64,000 nt of DNA from an uncultured Hydrogenophaga sp. (GTDB taxonomy: Bacteria > Pseudomonadota > Gammaproteobacteria > Burkholderiales > Burkholderiaceae_C), in assembly GCF_958439165.1 (NCBI RefSeq), contig NZ_OY288120.1:124001-188000 (forward strand), in the 5' to 3' direction. The notes under the pieces were generated by a model. The model did no database searches and was not told the DNA's origin. It saw only the letters and a list, made by a program, of their open reading frames with translations. Below, piece by piece: positions 8,735-16,367 of this stretch. Made by a program: the position numbers and the translations under genes. Positions within the stretch are counted from its first letter, which is position 1; every line of letters begins with the position of its first letter.

Positions 8735-8766
8735 ACCGGGCCCAAGATTCTTGCGCCCGGTTTTTT
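8735..8766 (+). terminator. Terminator-like hairpin in the guaC leader (candidate attenuator)
   Basis: Outer stem ACCGGGC (8735-8741) pairs with GCCCGGT (8755-8761); inner stem CAAG (8743-8746) pairs with CTTG (8750-8753) around a 3-base loop, with one C/C mismatch between the stems. TTTTTT follows (8761-8766). The upstream gene is divergent, so this is not a downstream terminator of a co-directional gene; it lies 80 bases before the guaC ATG. Confidence 0.7.
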
Positions 8767-8846
8767 GTGCCCGCCCGACGGGGTGCAACGGAAGACCGGC
8801 CAGACCAAGCGCTCACACGTTCAGTCATTCACAGGAGCCGGGTTCC

Positions 8847-9824
8847 ATGGAAATCTTCGATTACGACAACATCCTGCTGCTGCCGCGCCAGTGCCGCGTG
8901 GACAGCCGCTCTCAGTGCGACACCAGCGTGGAGCTGGGCACCCGGCGCTTTCGCCTGCCGGTGGTGCCGGCCAACATGAAGACGGTGGTGGACGAGAAGA
9001 TCTGCGTCTGGATGGCGCAGAGCGGCTACTTCTACGTCATGCACCGCTTCGACATCGACAACCTGCAGTTCGTGCGCGACATGCACGCGCGTGGCCTGTA
9101 CGCCTCGATCTCGCTGGGTGTGAAGGACCCGGACAAGGCCACGGTCGACCAGCTCGCCGCCGAGGGGCTGGTGCCGGAATACATCACCATCGACATCGCC
9201 CACGGCCACGCCACCAGCGTGCGCGACATGATCGCCCACATCAAGCAGAAGCTGCCGGCCAGCTTCGTGATCGCCGGCAATGTGGCCACGCCCGAGGCAG
9301 TGATCGACCTGGAAAACTGGGGTGCCGATGCCACCAAGGTCGGCGTGGGCCCGGGCAAGGTCTGCATCACCCGGCTCAAGACCGGCTTCGGCACCGGCGG
9401 CTGGCAGCTCTCGGCGCTCAAGTGGTGTGCCCGCGTGGCCACCAAGCCGATCGTGGCCGACGGCGGCATCCGCTGCCACGGCGACATCGCCAAGAGCATC
9501 CGGTTCGGCGCCACCATGGTCATGATCGGCTCGCTGTTCGCCGGGCACGAAGAATCGCCCGGCCGCACGGTGGAGGTGGACGGCGAGCAGTTCAAGGAGT
9601 ACTTCGGCTCGGCCAGCGACTTCAACAAGGGCGAGTACCGCCACGTGGAAGGCAAGCGCATCCTGGAGCCGATCAAGGGCAAGCTGGCCGACACGCTGAC
9701 CGAGATGGAGCAGGACCTGCAGAGCTCCATCAGCTATGCCGGCGGGACCCGGCTGATGGATGTGCGCCGGGTGAACTATGTCATTCTGGGCGGCGACAAC
9801 GCCGGCGAGCACCTGCTGATGTGA
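8847..9824 (+). CDS. guaC: GMP reductase
   Basis: Converts GMP to IMP with NADPH, recycling guanine nucleotides. At 325 aa it fits the GuaC type 2 subgroup and lacks the CBS domains found in IMP dehydrogenase. The TIM barrel shows YDNILLLPRQCRVDSRS at the N terminus, the NMK of VPANMKTVVDEK, the catalytic Cys loop GVGPGKVCITR (about residue 174) and GGIRCHGDIAKSIRFGA for phosphate binding. CAGGAG lies 9 bases before the ATG at 8847. The roughly 110-base leader contains a full intrinsic-terminator structure (8735-8766), so expression may be set by premature termination. Monocistronic; a convergent esterase gene follows 15 bases later. Confidence 0.94.
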   Translation: MEIFDYDNILLLPRQCRVDSRSQCDTSVELGTRRFRLPVVPANMKTVVDEKICVWMAQSGYFYVMHRFDIDNLQFVRDMHARGLYASISLGVKDPDKATVDQLAAEGLVPEYITIDIAHGHATSVRDMIAHIKQKLPASFVIAGNVATPEAVIDLENWGADATKVGVGPGKVCITRLKTGFGTGGWQLSALKWCARVATKPIVADGGIRCHGDIAKSIRFGATMVMIGSLFAGHEESPGRTVEVDGEQFKEYFGSASDFNKGEYRHVEGKRILEPIKGKLADTLTEMEQDLQSSISYAGGTRLMDVRRVNYVILGGDNAGEHLLM

Positions 9825-9839
9825 AGCCGCGCCCGGGCT

Positions 9840-10721
9840 TCAGAGCCCGAGCAGACCCAGCGCGCGCCGGTGCAGCCGGTGCGCCGGGTCGGCCAGCGCA
9901 TCGACCACGGTGAAGTGGTTCAGGCCCGGCAGCTCCTCGCACACCGGCACCACCTTCCTGCCCCAGGCCTCCTGCAGGATGCGGGTCTGGCGGCGGAACT
10001 CGCTGCTCTCGATGCCGCCGGCAAAGGCCTCGACCTGACCGCGGCCCCGGCGCAGCACCGGAGCCGGCAGCCGGGCCGGACTGGCCGTGGCCACCTGGTG
10101 CGGCGTGATGCCCAGCGAGACCTGCACGAACGGCGTGTGCATGACCGGCTCCAGGTCGTGCACGCCGGAGATGGTCATGCCGTTGCATGGCAGATCGACC
10201 GGCAGGTCGGCCGCCACCTGTGGCCAGTCGCAGTTCATCAACATGCTGGCCAGGTGGCCGCCGGCCGAGTGGCCGACCACGGTGATGCGCCGGGGATCGC
10301 CACCATGTGCCGCGATGTGGCGGAAGGTCCAGGCCAGGGCCTGCACCATCTGCAGCGTGATGTGCGGAATGGTCACGGCCGGGCACAGGGCGTAGTTGGG
10401 CATGACCACACAGGCACCCCGGCGCGTGAATGCGGGTGCCACGAAGGAATGGTCGGCCTTGTCCAGGCTGCGCCACCAGCCGCCATGGATGAAGAACAGG
10501 ACCGGCGCCGGTGCGGCGCTTCCGCCTTCGGCCGGAAAGATGTCGAGCATCTCGCCGGCACCGCTGCCGTAGGGCACGTCGATCAGCGCGCCGGGCGCCT
10601 GCCGGGCAGCCGCCGAATCGCGCGCCCAGCGGGCAAAGATGTCGACATGCTCGGGCACCAGCGCGCGGTTGTTGTACTCGCGGTCAAGCCAGACGGGATC
10701 AAGGGAGGGAGTGGCAGGCAT
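9840..10721 (-). CDS. Alpha/beta hydrolase (esterase / kynurenine-formamidase-like)
   Basis: A 293-residue cytoplasmic hydrolase. The oxyanion motif is HGGWW (in FFIHGGWWRSLDKADHS), the nucleophile elbow is GHSAGGHLASML, and the likely acid and base are in the C-terminal third (a histidine in GLNHFTVVDAL). The HGGWW type is shared by hormone-sensitive-lipase-like esterases and by eukaryotic-type kynurenine formamidases; no tryptophan-catabolism gene is nearby, so the substrate is open. I chose the ATG at 10721 (MPATPSLDP) with GAGGACGG before it; an upstream in-frame Met gives only a low-complexity tail. Convergent with guaC, divergent from the dehydrogenase at 10854. Confidence 0.78.
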   Translation of the reverse strand: MPATPSLDPVWLDREYNNRALVPEHVDIFARWARDSAAARQAPGALIDVPYGSGAGEMLDIFPAEGGSAAPAPVLFFIHGGWWRSLDKADHSFVAPAFTRRGACVVMPNYALCPAVTIPHITLQMVQALAWTFRHIAAHGGDPRRITVVGHSAGGHLASMLMNCDWPQVAADLPVDLPCNGMTISGVHDLEPVMHTPFVQVSLGITPHQVATASPARLPAPVLRRGRGQVEAFAGGIESSEFRRQTRILQEAWGRKVVPVCEELPGLNHFTVVDALADPAHRLHRRALGLLGL

Positions 10722-10821
10722 GGACCGTCCTCGTGCGTGGTGTTGAAGGGCGAAACATTGTGGCACCGCAGGCGCTGCGGGTCTGTCCGTCCGGGAACAC
10801 CGCCGGACGGTGCATGACTCC

Positions 10822-10827
10822 TACAAT
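10822..10827 (+). promoter_or_regulatory. -10 box of the beta-hydroxyacid dehydrogenase gene
   Basis: TACAAT, 26 bases before the GTG start at 10854. No convincing -35. Confidence 0.4.
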
Positions 10828-10853
10828 CCGCGCTCCTACGAGAGCACACTGCC

Positions 10854-11774
10854 GTGACACAGCCCACCTCCCCCAGCGCTTCCACCCCCGCCACGCTCCC
10901 GACGCTGCACGTCGCCGTGCTGGGCATCGGCATGATGGGTTTCCCGATGGCCCGACGCCTGTGCGAAGCCGGGCTCAGCGTGTCTGCCTGGAACCGCTCC
11001 CGCACCAAGTCCGATCGCCTGCTGCCGTTCGGTGCCCGCGTGACCGACACCCCGGCCGAGGCGGTGGCGCAGGCCGATGTGGTCATCACCCTGCTGGAGG
11101 ACGGCGGCATCGTCGAGGACGTGCTGTTCCGCCAGGGCGCAGCGCAGGCCATGCGTGCCGGCAGCATCGTGCTGGACATGTCGTCCATCCAGCCGGCCCA
11201 GGCGCGCGACCATGCGGCCCGCCTGAGCGCCCTGGGCGTGCACCACATCGACGCACCGGTTTCCGGCGGCACGCTGGGTGCCGAGCAGGGCACGCTGGCC
11301 ATCATGGCGGGCGGCAAGGCAGCCGATGTGGAGCGGGTCCAGCCGGTGCTGGCCGTACTGGGGCGTGCCACGCATGTCGGTCCGCACGGTGCGGGTCAGC
11401 TGGCCAAGCTGGCCAACCAGATGATCGTGGGCATCACCATCGGCGCGGTGGCCGAAGCCCTGCTGCTGTGCGAGAAGGGCGGCGCCGACATGGCCCGCGT
11501 CAAGCAGGCCATCACCGGCGGCTTTGCCGACAGCCGCATCCTGCAGGTGCACGGTCAGCGCATGATCGAACGCGACTTCGCCAAGCGGGGTGCCGTGTCG
11601 GTGCAGCTCAAGGACATGCGCAACGCCCTGGCCACGGCCCAGGAAGTGGGTTTCACGGCGCCCATCACTAGCCTGTTCGAGCAGCTGTTCGCCGAAGCGG
11701 CCGAGCACGGCCTGGCCGACCTCGACCATTCCGCGCTGTTCGTGGAACTGGCCAGCCGCAACGGCATGGCCTGA
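10854..11774 (+). CDS. NAD(P)-dependent beta-hydroxyacid dehydrogenase
   Basis: A 306-residue member of the 3-hydroxyisobutyrate / tartronate-semialdehyde reductase family. The Rossmann motif is VAVLGIGMMGFPMARRL (about residues 22-38), the substrate loop is DAPVSGGTLGAEQGTLA, and the catalytic Lys is in GAGQLAKLANQMIVG. The start is GTG at 10854, giving a 20-residue Ser/Thr/Pro-rich extension before the Rossmann fold; no upstream ATG fits. Which hydroxyacid is used cannot be told from the sequence: glyoxylate, 3-hydroxyisobutyrate and 2-hydroxy-3-oxopropionate enzymes look alike. Convergent with the flavoprotein gene 10 bases downstream. Confidence 0.84.
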   Translation: MTQPTSPSASTPATLPTLHVAVLGIGMMGFPMARRLCEAGLSVSAWNRSRTKSDRLLPFGARVTDTPAEAVAQADVVITLLEDGGIVEDVLFRQGAAQAMRAGSIVLDMSSIQPAQARDHAARLSALGVHHIDAPVSGGTLGAEQGTLAIMAGGKAADVERVQPVLAVLGRATHVGPHGAGQLAKLANQMIVGITIGAVAEALLLCEKGGADMARVKQAITGGFADSRILQVHGQRMIERDFAKRGAVSVQLKDMRNALATAQEVGFTAPITSLFEQLFAEAAEHGLADLDHSALFVELASRNGMA

Positions 11775-11784
11775 CGGAGCCGCT

Positions 11785-13014
11785 TCAGGCCGGCGTCTTG
11801 AGCGAGAAGCCGGCCACCTGCTTGTAGTGCTCCGAGATGGCGCGCAGCTCGTCCTGGCTGATGAGCCGGTCGATGTCGTCGAACGGCTGTCCGCCACTGA
11901 GCTCGTCGACCTTCATGATGATGAAGTCCGGCGGCAACGTGCGGTTGGTCTCCACCACGCGCGCCGTGGCCGGGCGGCGAACCGCGTCGTAGCGGGCCAG
12001 CGCCGCCGCCGGGTCGGCCGGCGTGGCGGCCAGCTCGTCGGCCAGCGTGCGGGCGTCGATCAGGGCCTGGGCCGATCCGTTGGAGCCACGCGGGTACATC
12101 GGGTGGGCCGCGTCGCCCATGAGCGTGACCTCGTTGAAGCTCCAGCGCGGCAGCGGGTCCTTGTCGACCATGGGGTACTCGAAGATCTGCTGCGCGCCGG
12201 TGATGAGGGCCGGCACGTCGAGCCAGTCGTAGCGCCAGTCGGCAAACATCGGCAGGAAGGCCTCGAGCCGGCCGGGCCGGTTCCAGTCGTTCATGCGGTT
12301 CTGCGGATCGCGGATCTCGGCGACCCAGTTGATGAGCTGGTTGCCCTGCCCGTCCACGTTGTCGGCGATGGGGTAGATGACCATCTTGCCGGTGTCGATG
12401 GAGCCGACGCGCATGTAGCTGCGGCCGTCCAGGATGGGCTTGTGCACCGTGGTGCCACGCCAGGTGTTGATGCCGCCGAAGCAGACCTTGTCGTCCGGGT
12501 AGAAGTGGCGGCGCACGGCGGAGTTCACGCCGTCGCAGGCCACCACCACGTCGGCCTGTACAGGCGCCGGGCGCACACCGTCGATCTCGTCGAAATGCAG
12601 CAGGGCGCCACGGGTTTGCGGCTCGATGCGCACACAGCGGTGGCCGGTGTGCAGGCGGGCCCGGCCGATGCGCTCGATCGCGGCCTGCCACAGCACGCCG
12701 TGCAGGCGGCCGCGGTGGATGCCCAGCTCGGGCAGGTCGTAACCCGCATGGCGCCCGCGCGGCTCGCCATAGACACGCTGGCCCCAGCGGTTGAAGAACA
12801 CGCTCTCGCGGTTCTCGATGGCACAGGCCTGCAGCGCATCGAGCAGCCCCAGTGCCGCCAGCTCGCGCACGCCGTGCGGCAGGAGGGTGATGCCCACGCC
12901 CAGTTCGCGCACCTCGCTGACGCCCTCGTAAACCTCGCAGGCCAGCCCGCGCTGGTGCAGCGCCAGCGCGAACGCGAGTCCGGCGATGCCCCCTCCGACA
13001 ACGGCTATGCGCAT
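11785..13014 (-). CDS. FAD-dependent monooxygenase (aromatic hydroxylase type)
   Basis: A class A flavoprotein hydroxylase of 409 aa. The dinucleotide motif MRIAVVGGGIAGLAFALAL is at the very N terminus, the DG motif is in VVACDGVNSAVRRHF, and the GD motif is in MGDAAHPMYPRGSNGSAQ. Such enzymes hydroxylate salicylate, hydroxybenzoate or related rings with NAD(P)H and O2. The ATG at 13014 puts GxGxxG at the usual place; an AAGGCGG lies in the 3' end of the preceding gene. Only 2 bases separate it from the Bug-type binding-protein gene, so the two form an operon, probably uptake plus oxidation of one carboxylated compound under the divergent MarR regulator. Confidence 0.86.
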   Translation of the reverse strand: MRIAVVGGGIAGLAFALALHQRGLACEVYEGVSEVRELGVGITLLPHGVRELAALGLLDALQACAIENRESVFFNRWGQRVYGEPRGRHAGYDLPELGIHRGRLHGVLWQAAIERIGRARLHTGHRCVRIEPQTRGALLHFDEIDGVRPAPVQADVVVACDGVNSAVRRHFYPDDKVCFGGINTWRGTTVHKPILDGRSYMRVGSIDTGKMVIYPIADNVDGQGNQLINWVAEIRDPQNRMNDWNRPGRLEAFLPMFADWRYDWLDVPALITGAQQIFEYPMVDKDPLPRWSFNEVTLMGDAAHPMYPRGSNGSAQALIDARTLADELAATPADPAAALARYDAVRRPATARVVETNRTLPPDFIIMKVDELSGGQPFDDIDRLISQDELRAISEHYKQVAGFSLKTPA

Positions 13015-13016
13015 GC

Positions 13017-14009
13017 TTATTCCGCCTTGATGCCCTGGATCTTGATGAGTCCGGCCCAACGGTCGGCGTCGCGGGCCACCAGCTGGCCGAAGGCTTCCGG
13101 CGTGGCGGTGGCCGGGTCCATGCCCTGCGCACTGAAGGCCTTGCGCACCTCCTCGCTGGCCAGGATATCGTTGATCTCGCGGTTGAGCTGGGCCACCTGC
13201 GCGGCGGGCATGCTGCGCGGCGCAAAGATGCCGTACCACATGTCCACGTTCACGTTGCCGGCCTTCGCTTCGGCCAGCGTGGGCACGTCGGGCAGCAGGG
13301 GATGGCGCTTGTCCGAACCGATGGCCAGTGCCACCAGCTTGCCGGCGCGCACCTGCGGCAGCGCCACATGGATCGGCAGGAACATGGCGTCGACCTGGCC
13401 GCCGAGCAGGTCGGTCATGGCCGGGCCGGTGCCGCGGTAGGGGATGTGGGTGAGGAAGACCTGGGCCGTGGTCTTGAACAGCTCCATCGAGAGGTGGTGC
13501 GGCGTGCCCACGCCGGGCGAGGCGTAGTTCAGCTTGCCGGGCGCCTTGCGCGCGGCAGCCACCAGATCGGTGGCGCTCGCCATGCCGCTGCGCGGGTGCG
13601 TGACCAGGATCAGCTGACCCCAGCTGGTCAGCGCGATGGGGGCCAGGTCCTTCACCGGATCGAAACCCAGCTGCGGGTACAGGCTGCGGTTCATCACCAA
13701 CGTGTTCACGCTCACCAGCAGGGTGCTCCCGTCGGCCGGCGCGCGCACCACCGCTTCGGTGCCGATATTCCCGGAAGCCCCGGCGCGGTTCTCCACCACC
13801 ACCGGACGCTTCAGGCGTTCCGCCAGACGCGGCCCCACGGTGCGTGCAATCAGGTCGATGCCGGTACCGGGCGTGAACGGGACGATCAGCTTGATCGGGC
13901 CGTCAGCCGGGGCCTGGGCCATGGCCATCGGGGCGGCCAGACCGAGACCGGCGGCACAGGCCAGGGCCAGGGTGGCCCTGCGCCGACTCAGGGTATTAAC
14001 GGGGTTCAT
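13017..14009 (-). CDS. Bug-family tripartite tricarboxylate transporter substrate-binding protein
   Basis: A 330-residue periplasmic binding protein. Residues 1-33 are a signal peptide (RRRATLALACAAGLGLAAP then AMAQA). The mature part has the Bug landmarks: IKLIVPFTPGTGIDLIAR, VVVENRAGASGNIGTE, YPQLGFDPVKDLAPIAL and GGQVDAMFLP. Bug proteins bind carboxylates or aromatic acids; membrane partners TctA/TctB are not in the window, as is common for orphan Bug genes. CAGGAG lies 9 bases before the ATG at 14009. It is first in a two-gene operon with the monooxygenase and faces a MarR regulator across a 93-base gap containing a candidate operator. Confidence 0.9.
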   Translation of the reverse strand: MNPVNTLSRRRATLALACAAGLGLAAPMAMAQAPADGPIKLIVPFTPGTGIDLIARTVGPRLAERLKRPVVVENRAGASGNIGTEAVVRAPADGSTLLVSVNTLVMNRSLYPQLGFDPVKDLAPIALTSWGQLILVTHPRSGMASATDLVAAARKAPGKLNYASPGVGTPHHLSMELFKTTAQVFLTHIPYRGTGPAMTDLLGGQVDAMFLPIHVALPQVRAGKLVALAIGSDKRHPLLPDVPTLAEAKAGNVNVDMWYGIFAPRSMPAAQVAQLNREINDILASEEVRKAFSAQGMDPATATPEAFGQLVARDADRWAGLIKIQGIKAE

Positions 14010-14026
14010 CGCGTGTCTCCTGATTG

Positions 14027-14045
14027 TTAGCATGCGTACCATTAT
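14027..14045. promoter_or_regulatory. Candidate MarR operator between Bug gene and marR-like gene
   Basis: TTAGCATGCGTACCATTAT is AT-rich at both ends with an imperfect dyad and overlaps where the Bug-gene promoter should be. It is the only AT-rich block in the divergent intergenic region. Inferred from position and composition. Confidence 0.35.
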
Positions 14046-14102
14046 CTGGAGACATCCGCCGACCGGGGCATCCGTGAATTCCCGGGGGGCGACCCGCTTG
14101 CC

Positions 14103-14558
14103 ATGACACCGCACGAGCTCTATCAGCGCCCCGGCTTTCTGCTGCGCCGCATGCACCAGATTGCAGCGGCGGTGTTCGAGAACGCCTGTGCCGATCTGGG
14201 GCTGACGACGGGGCAGTACGGCGTGCTGGTGGTGGTCAGCAGCGAGCCGGGCATCGACCAGACGCGGCTGGCCCGCGCCCTGGCCTTCGACAAGGTGACC
14301 GTGATGCGGGTGCTGCGGGGCCTTGAAGAACGGGGTCTGCTGGATCGGGTGAGCAGCGGGCGCCAGAAGACGCTGGCACTCACGGTGGCCGGCCACGAGC
14401 TGCTGGGCCAGGCGCGGACCAGGGCCGAGGCGGCATCGCGGCGGCTGATGTCGCCGCTGGACAGTGCCGACCAGGCCCAGCTGGTGCGTCTGCTGCAGAC
14501 GCTGGCCAACGGCCTGGCCGACGAGGCGCGTGCACCCTTCGTGCCGCTGCAGCGCTGA
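14103..14558 (+). CDS. MarR-family transcriptional regulator
   Basis: A 151-residue winged-helix repressor. The recognition region is DQTRLARALAFDKVTVMRVLR (about residues 57-77), followed by the wing LEERGLLDRVSSGRQKTLAL. N-terminal YQRPGFLLRRMHQIAAAVF and the C-terminal helix LVRLLQTLANGLADEA would form the dimer. The gene is divergent from the Bug-monooxygenase operon and most likely controls it, with an aromatic or carboxylic acid as ligand (inference from position). The ATG at 14103 gives the normal family length. Confidence 0.88.
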   Translation: MTPHELYQRPGFLLRRMHQIAAAVFENACADLGLTTGQYGVLVVVSSEPGIDQTRLARALAFDKVTVMRVLRGLEERGLLDRVSSGRQKTLALTVAGHELLGQARTRAEAASRRLMSPLDSADQAQLVRLLQTLANGLADEARAPFVPLQR

Positions 14559-14580
14559 GGCCGCAGCCGGCACGGCGGGT

Positions 14581-14781
14581 TCAGGCGTCCTTGGTCGAGA
14601 CCTTGCAGGTGTTCCAGCCGAGCAGGCTGTACGGAGGGCACCAGCCCATCAGGCCGGTGGCCAGGGGCAGCAATCCGAGGAAGGCCCACGGGCCGAGCAC
14701 GCCGGCCAGGGCGGCGACCACCAGGGCCAGACCGATGGAGATGCGCAGGGCGCGGTCGATGCCGCCGACATTCTTTTTCAT
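14581..14781 (-). CDS. DUF2892 (YgaP-like) small membrane protein
   Basis: A 66-residue protein with two transmembrane helices (about 12-30 and 32-44) and a C-terminal GWCPPYSLLGWNTC that holds two cysteines. This matches DUF2892, also found as the membrane tail of the sulfurtransferase YgaP. In several bacteria the small protein is encoded with a Blh-type MBL enzyme in sulfide-responsive (BigR) operons; here it lies 44 bases downstream of such a gene on the same strand. Good Shine-Dalgarno GGAG before the ATG at 14781. Its biochemical role is not established. Confidence 0.86.
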   Translation of the reverse strand: MKKNVGGIDRALRISIGLALVVAALAGVLGPWAFLGLLPLATGLMGWCPPYSLLGWNTCKVSTKDA

Positions 14782-14825
14782 GGAGGGTCTCCTTCAGGGG
14801 TTGGGACGGGAAACGGCCGGTCGCC

Positions 14826-15707
14826 TCAGAGGGCGTTGACCGGGATCTTGAGATAGGTCGTGCCATTGGCCTCCGGCGGGGGCATCTGCCCCGCCCGGAT
14901 GTTGACCTGCACCGAGGGCAGGATCAGGACCGGCATCTCCAGCGTGGCATCGCGGCGGGTGCGCATGTCGACGAACCGGGCTTCGGTGATGCCGTCGTGC
15001 ACATGGATGTTGCGGGCCCGCTGATCGGCCACAGTGCACTGGAAGCGCACATCACGCCCGGGTGGTGGGTAGTCGTGGCACATGAACAGACGGGTGGTGT
15101 CCGGCAGCGCCAGTATGCGCCGTATGGAGGCGTAGAGCGTGCGCGCATCGCCGCCGGGAAAGTCGCAACGGGCAGTGCCCACATCGGGCATGAACAGGGT
15201 GTCGCCCACGAAGACGGCGTCACCCACCCGGTACGCCGCGCAGGCCGGCGTGTGACCGGGCACATGCATCACCTCGACCGGCAGCTGGCCGATGTGGAAG
15301 GTCTCGCCGTCGGCGAACAGGTGGTCGAACTGCGAGCCGTCGGTGCGGAAGCCGGGTTCGAGATGGAACACGCCCCGGAACACCTTCTGCACCTCGGTGA
15401 TCCGGGCGCCGATGCCGATGCGGCCGCCGAGCTGCTGACGCAGCCACGGCGCCGCAGAGAGGTGGTCGGCATGGGCATGGGTTTCCAGGATCCACTGCAC
15501 TTCCAGACCGAGCTGGCGGACATGCGCGATCACGCGATCGGCCGACGCCGTACCGGTACGGCCGGACTTGGGGTCGTAGTCCAGCACCGGATCCACGATG
15601 GCGGCCGGCGTCCCGGGCCCGCCATGCACCACGTAGGTCACGGTCCAGGTCTGCGGATCGAAGAACGGGTCCACCTGCGGGCGGACCGGGGGAAGCGATG
15701 GGCTCAT
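14826..15707 (-). CDS. Blh-type MBL-fold hydrolase (persulfide dioxygenase-like)
   Basis: A 293-residue metallo-beta-lactamase-fold enzyme of the Blh / ETHE1-like type. The metal site is ETHAHADHLSAAPWL (HxHxDH), with further ligands in HVPGHTPACAAY and VFVGDTLFMPDVG, and a histidine in MCHDYPPPGRD. Related enzymes oxidise glutathione persulfide to sulfite during sulfide detoxification. The downstream DUF2892 gene and the palindromic operator inside a strong promoter (15739-15767) fit the BigR-controlled arrangement known from Xylella and Agrobacterium, but no ArsR-type repressor gene is in this window. GGAG lies about 10 bases before the ATG. Divergent from dps. Confidence 0.85.
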   Translation of the reverse strand: MSPSLPPVRPQVDPFFDPQTWTVTYVVHGGPGTPAAIVDPVLDYDPKSGRTGTASADRVIAHVRQLGLEVQWILETHAHADHLSAAPWLRQQLGGRIGIGARITEVQKVFRGVFHLEPGFRTDGSQFDHLFADGETFHIGQLPVEVMHVPGHTPACAAYRVGDAVFVGDTLFMPDVGTARCDFPGGDARTLYASIRRILALPDTTRLFMCHDYPPPGRDVRFQCTVADQRARNIHVHDGITEARFVDMRTRRDATLEMPVLILPSVQVNIRAGQMPPPEANGTTYLKIPVNAL

Positions 15708-15738
15708 CGAGGATCTCCATCAAACATCAGTGATAGCG

Positions 15739-15767
15739 AATATATTGATAGACAATATATTTGTCAA
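15739..15767 (-). promoter_or_regulatory. Strong promoter with overlapping palindromic operator, blh-like gene
   Basis: On the minus strand TTGACA (15762-15767) and TATATT (15739-15744) are 17 bases apart, close to the sigma-70 consensus. A perfect 9+9 inverted repeat, AATATATTG (15739-15747) and CAATATATT (15753-15761) with a 5-base spacer, covers the -10 and most of the spacer. A second dyad, GACAA/TTGTC, overlaps it at 15751-15765. A repressor bound here would block RNA polymerase; the ArsR/BigR family is the likely candidate. Confidence 0.8.
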
Positions 15768-15850
15768 TAGATTGTCGGGATCGTCCGCTGGCCCACCGAC
15801 GGCCCATCGGCGAGCCGCTACGATGACCGCTTTACAGAAGGAGCTATTCC

Positions 15851-16345
15851 ATGGCGAGCAAGAAAACCGGCATTCCCCCGATCGACATCGGCATCCCCGA
15901 AAAAGACCGCAAGAAGATCGCGGTCGGCCTCTCCAGGCTGCTGGCCGACAGCTACACCCTCTACCTGATGACCCACAACTTCCACTGGAACGTCACCGGG
16001 CCGCAGTTCAACAGCCTGCACGCCATGTTCATGGCGCAGTACTCCGAACAATGGACCGCGCTGGACCTGATCGCCGAGCGCATCCGGGCCCTGGGCTACC
16101 CCGCTCCCGGCACCTACAAGGAGTTCGTCAAGCTCGCGTCCATCCAGGAAGTCGAAGGCGTGCCCAAGGCCGACGACATGGTGCGCCACCTGGTGGTCGC
16201 CCAGGAAGCCACCGCCCGGACCGCACGCTCGCTGTTCCCGGTGGTCGATGCCGCCAACGACCAGCCCACCGCCGACGTGCTGACCCAGCGCATCGATGTC
16301 CACGAGAAGACCGCCTGGATGCTGCGCAGCCTGCTTGAAGACTGA
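15851..16345 (+). CDS. dps: Dps family DNA-binding ferritin-like protein
   Basis: A 164-residue mini-ferritin that stores iron by consuming peroxide and shields DNA in stress. The ferroxidase ligands typical for Dps are visible: LMTHNFHWNVTGPQFNSLH, then YSEQWTALDLIAERIRALG with the Asp and Glu four residues apart. The N-terminal tail is lysine-rich (MASKKTG), as in DNA-binding members. AAGGAG lies 7 bases before the ATG. A TACGAT at 15819-15824 could be its -10. It is divergent from the Blh-type gene, so the AT-rich region between them may respond to redox or sulfur stress on both sides. Confidence 0.93.
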   Translation: MASKKTGIPPIDIGIPEKDRKKIAVGLSRLLADSYTLYLMTHNFHWNVTGPQFNSLHAMFMAQYSEQWTALDLIAERIRALGYPAPGTYKEFVKLASIQEVEGVPKADDMVRHLVVAQEATARTARSLFPVVDAANDQPTADVLTQRIDVHEKTAWMLRSLLED

Positions 16346-16367
16346 TCGGCCGATACCGGAGCCCTCC

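Noticed and set aside
6229..8979. Over 900-codon open frame antisense to uvrD
   Set aside because: Same GC shadow effect; the helicase motifs are on the minus strand.
9828..9845. CGGGCT/AGCCCG hairpin between guaC and the esterase gene
   Set aside because: Six-base stem without T-tract on either strand and overlapping the esterase stop codon; too weak to call a terminator.
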